Source of the DNA: Chalara sp. BL73
Taxonomy: Eukaryota; Ascomycota; Leotiomycetes; Helotiales
Assembly: GCA_918026815.1 (NCBI GenBank)
Contig: CAKJVC010000123.1
Coordinates: 62,001-126,000 of the forward strand
Length of the DNA: 64,000 nucleotides
Direction: 5' to 3'
Shown piece after piece: positions 31,867 to 44,531 of the stretch. The notes beneath the pieces were generated by a model. That model made no database searches, was not told the DNA's origin, and was given only the letters and a program-made list of their open reading frames with translations. Numbering within the stretch: position 1 is the stretch's first letter; every line of letters starts with the position of its first letter. Made by a program: the position numbers and the translations under genes.

Positions 31867-33632
31867 TGACGGAAATGGCATTAATCGCTACTTTCGTTTT
31901 CCTCGGCCTTATACAGAGTCTTAGTTCAGCACTGGTAGGCCCCTACGATTACCCAGCATAACATAAGCAGAAAGACCATCGCGCCGCCATTGCGTCTCCG
32001 AACAGCGTATACAGTCAAATTGGTATTAATATAATTAGATGAGGAGGAAATGCTGCCGACGCTGTAGGTCTGCCTCCATGTCTTTTCAGCATGCAAGTTC
32101 GCATCCTGTCCCAGCGATTAATTGCAAGTACAGATCATCGCAGGGCAGTTCTGCCTTGGTGTTGTCGGTATGTCAAACGCTGGCATTTTGCCTAAACATT
32201 CCTCTACCGAACGAAACTTCTAATACATCATTAGCACCACATGTGAGAGGCTTAGGGGGTGGAGGATTTGCTTTGGTTAGGTCGGCAAATGGAACATGTG
32301 AGGTTATTGATTTTCGAGAAGCTGTCCCATCTGCAGCCTTCGAAGATATGTTTAAAAATAATGGAGAAGCTTCCTTGACTGGCGGACTTGCTAGATACCT
32401 CTGTGTCATATTTCTTCGTGCAACGGCGCTGCCAACTTATAGTGGCCTATAGGGGTGTACCAGGCGAGGTCAGGGGTCTTGAATACTTTCACCCAAACTA
32501 TGGCACACTCCCTTGGCAAGAACTCATCCGCCCGTCTATTAAGTTATCGCGGAAGGGTTTCAAAGTCACCATAGGCCTATCGCGTAACCTATCGCTTTAT
32601 AATAGGAACGGTGTCTTTGTAATGATCCTAGCTGGGTTCTTGATTTTGCGCCTAACGGGACGCGAGTGGGTTTCGGAGATACAATAACACGAAAGAGGTA
32701 CGCGGACCTCCTAGAGACTATTGCTGAAAATCTCCCGAATGCATTTTATACTGGACCTGTTACTGGGTCGATAATTCAAGCTCTTCGTCGTGCGAATGGC
32801 AGCATGGCTATCCAAGACCTTGAGAAGTATTCCGTTGTGATTCGATCATCGCCACAAACAAATTATCGTGACTTCAAACTGACCAGCTGTGGTGCGCCAT
32901 CGAGCGGTACTGTTGGCTCTAAGTATTCAAAGTTATTGAAGGATATACAGGCTTTGGTGACCCTACGTCTCTCAATATTAGTACACATCGGCTTAATGAA
33001 ACAATCAGATTTGGCTATGGAGCTGTGAGCTTTTCATTTTTGCTCTTTACATATACCTTGCACTAACTGTGCATTAAACGCAGCGGACTAAACTAGGTGA
33101 TCCATTGTTCGGGGTTTACAGGAATATCAGGACAACGTGCTTGATGGCAGAACGGTTGCTAAGATGAGACAGAAGATTTCAGATGCGCATACCCTACCAG
33201 TTGCAGCTTATGATCCGGAGGGGCCTGAAAGTATTGAAACGTGAGTTGAGCCTCCTCCTGTTTACATCTTTACCAACAATAACTAATTGCAGAGTTCATA
33301 GAGGCCAGGAACATTGCGTATCATAGCCGCAGATGCCTCTGGCCTTGCTATCTGACTTACAAGCACAGTAGATCTGGAATTTGGCTCTCGGCTTATGGTT
33401 CCGGAGACAGGGCTCATTATGAACAATGAAATGAATAATTTTTCTATTCCTGGTAGTTCAGATGCATTTGGGTATATTGCATCACCATCAAACTACTTTC
33501 AATCAGGCAAAGGTCCTCAATCATCAACCACTCCTATCATTGCCGAGTTCCTCTCAAACAGCTCTCTATACTTTGTGGTTGGCGCAGCTGGTGGCTCGCA
33601 AATAATAACGTTGACTATCCAATCCATATAAC
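31867..33632 (+). pseudogene. Gamma-glutamyltransferase pseudogene
   Basis: The ATG at 31867 opens a signal-peptide-like stretch (ALIATFVFLGLIQSLSSA). A TAA at 31959 and a TGA at 32040 break the frame, the latter inside SQIGINIIR-stop-GGNAADA, the conserved GGNAADA block of the family. Later pieces in shifting frames are GGGGFALVRSANG, GVPGEVRGLEYFHPNYGTLP, RYADLLETIAENLPNAFYTG and GTLRIIAADASGLAI, which holds the Thr that would be the autoprocessing nucleophile. A TGA follows, then LEFGSRLMVPETGLIMNNEM, ending at 33632. The TAA and first TGA are explained by C-to-T changes of CAA and CGA. The last 80 or so residues of a normal enzyme are missing. In life these enzymes cleave glutathione and gamma-glutamyl peptides outside the cell or in the vacuole. 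Confidence 0.72.
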
Positions 33633-33791
33633 AGGATTCGAAGACATGATCTGAGTTCGAAATACGCTAGTTGCGCAGACATGGCCTACACGCTAATTAC
33701 AAAGGAATTTAAAACTCCTCATCTCATATTTCTTCACCGTTTCCTCGACACCTAATGGCAAACTTGTAACTATCCTGTGATTCTGTCGTAC

Positions 33792-34388
33792 CTAATAAGT
33801 TCCGAAATATAGTGAACGCGGTTCGAGTTCCGTCATTTCTGCGTGAAACTCCATTTCCTTCCTCTTGGTCATAACATAGAAAGCAAATATCCGTTTGGTA
33901 AGAACATGCTCTATCTCCATAGGGCTTCTTTCTAAAGTACCAATAGCACCTTCCAACGTCTTGGGGAGCGGAGTTTGTATGTCCAACTTTTCCAACATTT
34001 GCTCATCGAGCATGTTTGCAGAAACCCTGCAGTCTCCCAAAGTCAGCTCTGTTGACTGTTCGACACACCGAAACCCGGCAGCGATGTAAGCTGCAATGAC
34101 AAGAAAAACATCGCAGGTACTGTCGATGCATTTTAACTCCCAGTGCCCGGGCTTGATCTGCCGCACAGGGTTATTTCGATTCTCTGTTCCCCACGAGACC
34201 CGCTCTCCTAGACATATTTTATTCACTCGCCGGTGGCTAGCCTCGCTACCCATGCCAAAAGCGCAAAGCAGTGGAAGCCCTTGCATAACAACTGCAAGAA
34301 AATACCTCTCCACCCTGCGAATTTCTTCTTGAGGCTTATCTTGTTGGCTTGGTGCGGTTGAGAGATGGGTATGTAGGCCGGTTTGCAA
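33792..34388 (-). pseudogene. Glutamine synthetase C-terminal fragment
   Basis: An open frame of about 198 codons starts without ATG at GLHTHLSTAP, the position of the conserved glutamate-binding loop. It continues with YFLAVVMQGLPLLCAFGMGS, SWGTENRNNPVRQ (the W-G-x-E-N-R phosphate/ADP-binding strand), DSTCDVFLVIAAYIAAGF and a helical C-terminus to a stop at 33792. These are landmarks of the type I / FluG-like glutamine synthetase catalytic half. The first 60 percent or so of the enzyme, including the metal-binding E-x-E strand, is absent and is replaced by oppositely oriented foreign sequence beyond 34440. It cannot be an active enzyme by itself. Confidence 0.65.
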
Positions 34389-34469
34389 GACCGTTCACAG
34401 TACGTAAATATTTTAATCTCCAAGGATATCTAGGACACATGGTTGATTGTGTCTTCAACTCTGAGGTTG

Positions 34470-34860
34470 GCGTTTAGTTACGACCGCTAAGGGAGGTTGC
34501 GGGTAGGCTGAGGAAGGTGTTGCTGGATGAGGAGAATATTAAGTTTCATGCGCAGGCGTATGTGACGATGATTCGGAGGTTGGATGACAAGGGTCAGTTA
34601 ATTAATGGAGCGAATCTTGATTGGAATCGTGATATCTGCGTCTCGTTGTACGCTAATGTTAAATGCTGCGACTGGCCATTTGGGGATCTCTTGGGAAAAC
34701 CAGTGGCGGGACGTAGGCCAAGGATGGGTGCGTGGCCGGGACTGGTGTATATTATGCCAAGAGACGAGGATGGCGGGATGGCGGTGATTGCTCTATCAGC
34801 GAGGTTGATATTGAGGCTTTGAGGAAGATGAGGTTTTCATATCTTACGCAGACTTGATTA
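34470..34860 (+). pseudogene. HXXXD acyltransferase 3' fragment
   Basis: An open frame reads PLREVAGRLRKVLLDEENIK, then DWPFGDLLGKPVAGRRPR and GLVYIMPRDEDGGMAVIALS. This corresponds to the C-terminal D-F-G-x-x-(L)G-x-P region and strand pattern of HXXXD acyltransferases (BAHD or trichothecene 3-O-acetyltransferase-like). A one-base shift near 34805 moves the last part (VDIEALRKMRF) to another frame. The catalytic HXXXD half is absent. It is therefore a fragment, joined head to head with the glutamine synthetase fragment. Confidence 0.5.
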
Positions 34861-35155
34861 ACTGAAGAGCCATGGTGCATGTTCAGCTGTCTTGGTGCAC
34901 TTATTTTATGATTATGGGTTACGGGGAAACATCAGAGGGCCGAAGCTGGGACCAATAATTAAATGACTACTCGATAGCACTTGACCAGGAAATGGCTCCA
35001 AGGAAGAAAGTGTGTTTCTGCCACAAGCAAAACATCGGTCTATTAAACCTCACGGTTTCGAATCCCAATGATTATATAGGCAGTTTGTATGTAGGCCCAA
35101 CCAGCTCAACCTAAAAACACGTTTCTCTACTCTGTCCTCTCAACTCAATCAAACA

Positions 35156-36078
35156 CTACATAAGCGCTACTAGAAGTCTAAACTTCCCATTGTCATTCTG
35201 GAACGGCCATCCAACAAGCCCAGTACTAAGTTGCGTACTAGCTTCAATCTCCTTAGCTCGGGCTTTGAGTTCATCTACATCCCAGTTCGCCCACAAATAC
35301 TTACCCCATAAGAAGCGCGCTTCGGGGCTCGCGAGCTAAACATTAAAATTCGCTGGTTGAGAGACTTCCTCCGTTCAACTTACTGTCATCTTCGTAGCCA
35401 TTAAATCCGATGCACCCTGCTTCCCTATTCATCGCAGTGTCCGCTACACCAGGGTGAACATGAAAAAGGCTTATTTCCGGATTCTCAAATGCAATGGGAT
35501 CCCGAAGTCAAAATATCGCTAGCTTGGTGACGCTATGTGAAGCAAACCCAGGAACATAGTTCAGGTGTGCACCGGACGAAGAATCATTAATAGCGACTGC
35601 GTCCGTCGACGCGTAGCGAAGGAAAGCTTACGCTACAAACAGCGATTCTCTCAAATTTTGCTGAATCGCTTCGAGGAACTTGTCACCGTCCGCATCTCTC
35701 ATGGGATCCTAAAGCCCAATTACCGCGGCATTGCTAACTAAAACGTGGAGTTTTCCGTCGCCAACAAACTTCGCGAAGGCCGTGTCGACCTCGCTCTACT
35801 TCGTGACATTAGTGGAGGCTACAAATGCATCGATGTCGTTGTGCTTGTGCTGGATTAAGGCTTTGGTATCGAGAAGTGGCTATTCTCTCTGGCCAAGGAG
35901 GGCGATCCAAGAGGCTCCTGCTTCGGAAAAGTAGTGAGCGGTCTCTGCGCCGATGCCAGTCCCCCCTCCTGTTACTACCCACTGTCTTGTCTTTGGCGGA
36001 AAGCTCAGGGCGTGTAGGAGATATGGATTGATGCGCTCTTGAGTGCCACTTTGAGGTTGAGGATGGGAAAGAAGCCAT
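35156..36078 (-). pseudogene. Short-chain dehydrogenase pseudogene
   Basis: From about 36078 the frame reads ISPTRPELSAKDKTV, then shifts to VVTGGGTGIGAETAHYFSEA (the TGxxxGIG dinucleotide-binding loop). It continues through HVLVSNAAV (NNA(A/G)-like), VAINDSSSGAHLNYVPGFAS (catalytic Ser region), a YxxxK remnant in SHSVTKLAIF where Tyr is replaced by His, and FHVHPGVADTAMNR. It ends at a TAG at 35156. At least four in-frame stops interrupt it (35796, 35709, about 35629 and about 35506); each can be produced by a C-to-T change from CAG, CAA or CGA. The pattern points to RIP. The lost enzyme would have been an NAD(P)-dependent oxidoreductase of unknown substrate. Confidence 0.65.
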
Positions 36079-37047
36079 GGGGATTTGAGAGATGTCTGGA
36101 TGACTAGGAAGAATGGATCAACTTTTCGATGGGAAACATTTCTTGGGCGGAAAATGCTCACCTTTGTATATTATTGAGTTTATGAATCCGTTTCACTGGC
36201 GGGGTCGTGCAATTTGTAGAGTCAAGCATCAACTTCGCGAGAAATGCTTCCGTGATGAACTACCGAGTGCGTCGCATTGACAAAATGTTCCGCCCCAACA
36301 ACTATTTTGAATGGAGATATTTGTGCTGACACGTGCTGACATATACGGTAGATTTTTGTATTATGTATTCCTCTTCACAATTTCCATGACTTGCTGCGGT
36401 CCAATCCGAAATTTACGAAGGAGATATGCAACCTATTATTTAGATGCGGACAGTGCAATAAACCATTTGGTAAACGTGGGTTGTATTTCCACGATATTAC
36501 TTTGTGACGCGGAGCCTATGCTAATAGTGTTGTAATTCAGTACACACATTAAAGAGACATAGATACTACTGTCGGGCTCGAAGACCTGGTAGTAGCTCCC
36601 GGTCTTGATCTTTCCACTTCCTCAATAATACATGGCGGTAAGAGTCCCAAATTATGCAGCCCATTATGACAAGTGTTATTGTGGAGGGGTGTCATTGCAG
36701 AGGGGTATGTGTGCACGTGAAAGCTGCGCCACGGCTTGATCGTGAGCGAATAACCTTGAGTGGCAGACTGCCAGGCAGAGAGCGGCTACAAATATATGTA
36801 AGTGATTTCTCATGGCCTCAAATCTCTTTATGTCAATAATATATTTATTTTTTCAGGTCAACAATCAGGTCCTCGCCGACATCGTGAATTGATGTGTTGG
36901 GCCAAGGTGATCTCTGAGACGACTTTGAACCAGCAGAGTGAGGCAGCCGCGAAATTGCAGTCTTGCCGTTCCATAGCCTTGGCATTCCACAGCTCCAGTT
37001 AAATCAAAACCCCAGCCTTACCTTTCATTTTACTCCTTGCCGTTACA
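36079..37047. other. Intergenic; promoter of the STAND gene
   Basis: No coherent coding text. A CACGTG occurs near 36332. The last 100 bp before the ATG at 37048 are CT-rich, as in many fungal promoters. Confidence 0.35.
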
Positions 37048-40000
37048 ATGGATCCTCTTTCAATCTCAGCAAGCATTGCTGGTTTGGTTACTATCACGGA
37101 GTACGTATTTTTTTCAAGTATAGTTAATTGTATCTGATATTGTGAGCCTTGGGTTGCTTCCATTGTTCCATAATTTACAGGACATGCCGCCTTTCTGAGG
37201 CTCCCAAATGAAAAAAAACTATTGACCATGAAATCTCGGCAGCATCATAGCTGGGAAAAGCTACAAATATATCAAGGAAGCTAGAGGTGCCTCAAAAGAA
37301 GCCAAAAAACTTCTAGGAGAAATTACAGATTTATTTGGCATTTTAAACAGCTTACGACTAGTTGCGGCCCGGTATGAAGACGAGGTGTTTAAGAGTACGA
37401 TGCAAACTCAACATATCCATTCATGCCATGTACTTCTGGAGAAGATTAAAGATAGGCTGGATAGAGCAGATCCAAGTCAAGTGAATAATGAGCTAACTTC
37501 ATTACGGCGGAAAACCTCCAGTTGGGGCCGATCACTTACCTGGCCCTTTACAGTATCCGAAACCAAATCTTTGATAGACGAGGTCGCGAATCATAAATCG
37601 ACCATGACTCTTGCGCTTGCCGCTGACGGAATGTGAGTTTTGATTAGGTCAGCTGGTTGTTTTGTTGGTTAATTTTGTATGTTTATTAGGACCGCTTTGA
37701 TCCAAGCTCTTGGTCAACAGAAAGCTCAGGGTGATGACATTACTGAAATTAGAGACAATCTTCGTGCACAAAGAGCTGAGCAGGCTCTCTCGCTATTGAG
37801 TACGTTTGCAAGATAATGAGCTTTTCTAGAGTTATAGCTGAATTGTGTCTGTTCAAGGCCGTAAAAGGAGAGTTATTCTTGACTCGCTTGGGACATATGA
37901 TCACACCCGGGATCAAGAAAATTCTGTAAATCTTCGTCAACCTGGCACAGGGGTTTGGTTCACGGAAGGATTCCATTTCACTAAATGGCTAGCCACCAAA
38001 AATGCTAGGTTGTGGCTCTATGGCATTCGTGAGAAACTCTTCTGTTGATCGTAGCCTTCAATACTGATAAATATCTTCAGCTGGGGCTGGAAAGACTATT
38101 TTGACGTATGTATGTGTCTTCCTTAGAGAAAATTAATATCTAACGACAACAGGAGCTCCATCATTCAAGCAACTATTAATCAATCAGATCAGGGTAGCGG
38201 TAATTGCCTCTAATGAGCATGAAAATTAAAAGTCTAACATCTTAAGTAGGGATAGGATATTTTTACTGCGATTACAGAAACCCGAAAACCCATGATCCAA
38301 AGGTAATTCTAGGGTCATTGGCAAGGCAGCTTGCCATTCAAGATCCTCGGTGTATGACGGAACTAGAAGCATTCTACAAAAGAAATTGTCCCGATACTGG
38401 TGTACCACCATCATTTACTTCGGAAGCTCTCTGCCTGCTTCTCAAATCTTTCAGCCCCTTCTTCGAGGAAATCGTGATTATTATCGATGCGTTAGATGAA
38501 TGTGGAACTGATCGCTCTCACGTAGTGGAGATTCTAGCGAGCCTCCACGATAACGGAGCATCTAACTTCAAAACCCTCTTTACGTCTAGGTGGGAGACTG
38601 ACATAGAGGTACATTTGGTAGATTACGAGAAAGTCAGTATCGCAGCCACGAGCAGTGACCTTAAATTATATGTCGCAGCAGAGATCGAAAAAAGATCCCG
38701 TAAAAAGATCCTTCGAATGAGGGATCCAGAGTTAAAATTAGAGATCATGGAGCGCCTAGTTGAAGGTGCGGAAGGAATGTGTAAGTGAAGTCTCAGTTGA
38801 AGGTAATACAATCAGCATGCTGTTGGCTAATTTATCTAGTCCGATGGGTTGCATGCCAATTGGATTATCTGAGCGAACTGAACACAGATAAAGCACTGCG
38901 TCGAGCTTTGCATTCCCTTCCGCCCACTCTCCCTGAAACTTACGAGCGCATTCTGGACAGGGTCAACGCCAGTAATGAAGACACACAAGAGCTCGTTAAA
39001 AGAGTTCTTACTTGGATTGTCTGTTCAAGACGTCCATTGTCTACTAGAGAGCTGCTCGAGGCTGTGTCCATTAGCCAGGGTGATAACACGCTAGATCGAG
39101 AAGCTATGCCTGACGAACAAGGAATCCTGAGGTGGTGCAGCAGTCTGATCAGAAGAACTCCGGATGACGAAAGACTTGAACTAGCTCATTTCACAGTAGA
39201 GGAATTCCTTCGTAATATCAACGTCCGGGATCTAAACAGCAAGTATGCAAAATACGGGTTATCAGACTCGGACCATGAGCTTGTCTTGGCAAAACTTTGT
39301 CTGACTTATCTCAATTTTGATGATTTTGGGGGAGAGTTCTGGTCGGAAGAAGGTGAGCTCGACCAACTCGCAAAGGATCACCCCTTTTTTAGCTATGCCT
39401 GTTACCATTGGAACAGTCATGCATTGGGTTTCTATGACCATCCAGAGCTATTACAGTTGATGCACGTTCTCTTTGACCCTTCCAAGAACGGAAACTTCGT
39501 CCATTGGAGCCAGTATTGGACATGGCTTGACGTATATAACTATAGTATTACACTGACGTGTAACACGGAAACCCTACACTTTGCCGCAGGTCTTTCACTG
39601 TATTCAATTTGTGAATGGCTTATAAATGAGAAAGCTCGCAGGGATGACCTAGATAAACTTAGCAATCTTGGAACTCCCATCTATTGCGCTATAGCAGGGT
39701 CTACTTACTTTGCAGAGGAAAATATCCCATTCACGGAACCGGAGGATTTTGAAGATAAAGAAGAATATCACGACAAAGCTGAGGCTGATAGGCGACGGAC
39801 TCTAGAGTGTTTGCTCGATGCCGGTGCGGCTATGGATCTTGTTAAAGTTCACCCGGATCATGATTTGACCCCTCTGGCCCTGGCACTTAGGCTCGATTTT
39901 GGTTGGGACATTCTTCTCAAAAGAGGAGCTAAATTAGATGAGACCTGCCTGGGTGTTGTAGAAAGTAGAATTTATTCAGGACCTAAACTCGCGGAGAGGT

Positions 40001-43000
40001 TTCTTCTGACAGTAACAGACCAAAATCTTTCTGAAAACATCAGACCAAGGTACGCATTAGCACATTGAATTTCCTTGCCACCTGCAGAAGTATGACACGC
40101 CAGTCTATGATGCTTAATTTTCTTTTGTTTGGTGGCCACCCAGTTTGGACTGGCTACACTGTACACCAAATTACTCCGGACGGTCTACTAACTTTTTTTT
40201 TGCTCAGATATGTCGAGGTAGCACTAAAGTTGGAGAATACTCGCGAGCAGGCAATGAAAATGATGTCTAAATCTTATGATGGGTCACAGAAGAGGCTGCC
40301 AATCAACGGTACTTCCACACTACGAAAAGCCGCGATGGTTGGCCAAATAAAAGTAGTCAAGGGACTTCTGGCTCAGCCAGATATCGATCTGGACTTTCGT
40401 GACATGAAAGCCGGGGGTAATACAGCCCTTCATGATGCCTGTAAAAATGGTCATCTCGATATCATCAAATTGTTGCTTGACCATGGAGCAACTATTAGCA
40501 TTCCCAACAACAGCGATGAAACCCCTTTCCACCTTGCCGCCAGCGCAAAGGACTTGCAAGTCGTGAAGTTCTTGGAAAATCAAGGTGCCGATATAAACAG
40601 AACCACCTCGAGCCAGCTAACCTCACTGCATTTGGCCGCCCGGGGAAACAATGTAGCTATATTAGAGCATATTCTAGGCTCCCCCAGAAATACTCATACA
40701 CTTTCACAGAAGGCTCGAAACGGACAAACAGCTCTGCTATGTGCGGTTGAGCAAGGGTCTATTGAGACCACCAAATTTATGCTTGAGAAGATGGATCCCT
40801 CGGAAATCCTGCTCAAAACAGTAGACGGCCATACCTGTCTACACTATGCTGCCAAAACTGGAAATCCTAAGATGATGTCTCTTTTTCGAAGCTCTGGCAT
40901 TTCTCACCTTGCAAGAACTACAGAAGGGCTCACCGCCCTGCACTATGCTATCCAGGCCGATGATGAAGATTTGTTGGGTGAACTACTTTGCCATATAAAT
41001 GAGTCTACTTCGAGGAAAGTGGATCCTTTCACACATGAAGTCGTTGTTCAAGATTCCGCTTGTTTCCAGAATTGGCAAGGGGCTTGGTGCGTCGATGGGT
41101 GGGATAGTCCAAGTGGTCTCAATATTGCGTCTCGGTCTGGGAAAACAGCCTTACAATATCTTATATCTGCCGAATATTTCACTAGTGAAACACTAGCTAT
41201 GTTTCAAGTTTTAGCCGACAGTACTGGAATAGATCTTGAATACGGTGACTGGGAGAACAATACACCGTTGGTCGCGCTTGCAAGAAGACTTGCTGATGCT
41301 AATGAGGAGGACAACAAACATAATCTGAACACTGCCATTGAGCATTTGCTGAATAGAGGCGTTGATATAAATGCACACAATTCAGCAGGACACACAGCAC
41401 TGCATTACCTGTGTGCGGCCCCAATATTCTCGCGTCACATCCTAGATGCTATTGCTAAAATCATTCATGTGAAGCCGAGAGGAACCTGTCTCAGCACGCA
41501 ATTGCCTTTACTAGTGGCATCCCATCATGATTCACATACTTCCACACCCTTATTGGAGAACGGATTTGCTAGCATGGAAAATTTGGCAGTAGCGCGGGTT
41601 GATATTGAGGATAGATCAAAAAAGTCAGCTATTCAGACTTTCTTTAAAGGACTTTGGGGAATGCACTATGAGCTTCAGGATGAGGGGACGAATATTGCAC
41701 TCCAACTCATAGGTCTGACTACAACGGATCACTTAAATAGCCAGCACGCAAATGGTGATCTAACACTAAATCTTGCAATTATTGCGGAGAACGATAAAGT
41801 CATTGAGGAACTTCATCGCCGTGGTGTCAACATGCAATGGCGAGACTGTACTTCCCAACGTCGCTCTCCGTTGGAGCTTTTTGCTATCCACGGTGCAAGA
41901 GACATGGGAATTCTACGAAGATTCATACATGAATGCAAAAGCATTTCAGAACTTGATATCGACGGTTTAAGGTACGTAGTCCACAATTTCTGAGATTCCA
42001 TTCAAGGTCCATCAATACTTTTAAGAAGTTTAAACCTACCTAGAGTCTCTTTAACTCTCGATTACTACCTATGATAATTTGCTAATTCTGGATTTTCTAT
42101 AGTGTACTTCATCTGGCTTGTCAAAACGGGCACCTGAACGTAGTTCAGGAATTGCTTGGCGCTGGTATCAATGTCAATATTGAGGATAGAAATTTCACAA
42201 CACCGTTGTATGAAGCAGTAGCTAAAGGCCACACAGCCATTGTCGAATTGCTCTTTGAACATGGCGCATCTATGAAGCCTAGACATTCTGTAAAAGGAAG
42301 ACGGGAATCTTGTCTGCTCAATTGCGCTACTAACATTGATATGTGTAGATTGCTGGATGGCCGTGGTGTAAATGACTGGACCGAAAGAACTTCGTGCATC
42401 TTATATTCGAAATTTATACCAGGTGTTAGCAAGGAAGTCTTTGATGCAAGATATGGGGCCTGGAGATCTGTCGAGATCCATCAGCTCACACCTCTACACC
42501 ATCAGGCTATCGCAGGACGCCTTGAAGTATTCAAATACGTCTTTGAATATATTCCAAATGTAGACTTCAATGTGGAAGCAAATTTTGGGCTGACGCCCCT
42601 CTTCTTTGCTACAATGTCACAGAATATAGATTTGGTGAAGTTTTTGTGTTCTCACGGGGGACGAACCGATGCAGTATGCACACTTAACGGTTGGACGATG
42701 CTCCATGCCGCTGTATTCTTAGGTGATCCTTCGATGGTTAGCCAGCTTCTTTCCCATGGCGCCGATGCCTGCGCAACGGATTTATCTAATCTCACCCCAG
42801 CACTGCTCGCTCACCAGAACCAGAATATTGAGGTTGCAAAGATTTTGGAGGAGGGTGAAAAGTCTCAATTTAAGTCAAGCTCTGCAATTGGTAATATCGC
42901 CTAACCTTTCTATATAGCTTTTGTTGATACCTTTAGTGGCCAAAACAATTAGTCCAGGGCTAGAAGGAAGTGAGAATAAATATATCTCACCAGCTCTGAT

Positions 43001-44531
43001 TGATGCAATCGAAAGGGGAGATGTTGAACTCTGCAAAAAGCTTGTTGACCGAGGCTTCGACATTATTGGAGTGTGTAGATGTAGCTGCAGCCCCCTTATT
43101 GCTGCCTGCGTGTGCCAGCAGTGGGAAGTTGCAAAATATCTTCTGAGTATTGGAGCCTTGACTGAGGGCGTCACTTGTGCCAAAAACCATGGAGTATCGG
43201 GGCTTTCAGCGGTTCAATACGCTGCATGTTCTGGAGATGCTGCACTCCTAAGAGCCATTTTGGACAAGAACAGTTCCCTTGAAGACAAGCAAAGCTCATT
43301 ACAAGCCATTCACCTTGCAGCATACAACGGAGACGTGAAGATTGTCAAAATGCTTCTAGATAGCGCCAAAGATCACAAAGTATTGTTGCAAGCACGAGCG
43401 GGCGGAAATGGCAACGGTTCGGTCAATCTCGTTGTACAAGAGAAGGACTCATGGAGGTTAGGCAGATCCGTTAAAGGAGCGCTTCCCTTAATGATAGCTG
43501 CTATGAAGGGACACATTGATGTTGTGGAGTTATTTATTCGAGCCGGAACTGATTTGGAAGCTCAAGATGAAACCGGTGTGACTGCCCTTCAATATTCTAT
43601 ACAAGATCAGCTATCTACAGATACTTTCGAGCTTTTGATTAGCGCAGGCGCAAATATCAACACCAGAGACGATACTGGAATTACACCATTCATGCGAGCT
43701 GCCGGGCTAGGTTTGACGAACTTTCTTAAGAAGATGGTTACCTATAATCAGATGGATAGATTCGCACAAGATCAAGTTGGCGATACTGCACTTCGTCATT
43801 CTTTCGATGCAGCGGGTGTAAATACGCCGCATATACTGGTTGATATGGGTCTGGATGTGAGTTCCTTAAATTATTACGGCGTATCAGCAATGCAATTCGC
43901 CTTGGTTTCAAATAAGCCATCTTTCGCTCAAGAGAAACTCCCAATGGTTGATACCATCCGCGGCCCCATAAATGGCAGTATTCTCACTACGGCATTGTTT
44001 CACGGCTACGACGAAATAGTCAAAGAACTATTAGAACGAGCTCCAACCACCGATTTGCAGAACTATCTCAACTTCCAATGTCTCAGAGGCACCCCGCTAT
44101 ACATTTCAGCTACAAGAGGAAATGCTCAGATCACAAGGAGATTGTTGGATAAAGGTGCTGAGATTAATCTTGTCGGCGGTCATTTAGGAACTCCTTTGAT
44201 AGGTGCCTGTACGATGGGTCGTCTGGAAGTCGCACGGATGCTGCTACTAGAAGGGGCAGAACTCCAGTGTGAACGCCGCGACGGAACCACGATCACAGCA
44301 GAGGAGGCCGCGAAGCAACATTACCAAGTCCTTTTGCTGTTGGAAATGTACAAGGCTAATGGAAAACATGCTCTGAGCCATGAACTACCCGTAAAGAAAG
44401 CAAATATTCAGGGGATGGAGGAAGTACTTAGTGCTCTCAGGGCACGCAAATCTTCTTCAGCTGAGTCGACGCACGAATCAGTCGAAGATTCCGCAACTGA
44501 GGAATCCTCTTCTGAAAACGCAGAGGATTAG
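37048..44531 (+). CDS. NLR-like STAND protein: NACHT plus ankyrin repeats
   Basis: Eleven exons can be joined in frame: 37048-37100, 37243-37632, 37690-37799, 37858-38028, 38081-38105, 38153-38193, 38247-38780, 38840-40049, 40208-41971, 42103-42890 and 42937-44531, about 2226 residues. The N-terminus MDPLSISASIAGLVTITDI is the start typical of the fungal STAND N-terminal helical domain. NACHT follows: P-loop GIPGAGKT near 240 (split by an intron), GYFYCDYRNP, Walker B IIIDALDECG near 342, and FTSRWE. EGMFRWVACQLDYL and LPPTLPETYERIL mark the post-NACHT region. Ankyrin repeats start near 880 (GNTALHDACKNGHLDIIKLL) and run to about 2140, ending in a Ser/Glu-rich tail. Such proteins sense nonself and trigger death by oligomerising; ligand and effector are unknown. 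No stop breaks the model. The 40050-40207 intron has alternatives. Confidence 0.85.

Noticed and set aside
35048..35066. GGTTTCGAATCCC, resembling a tRNA T-arm
   Set aside because: No D-arm, anticodon arm or acceptor stem at the right distance.
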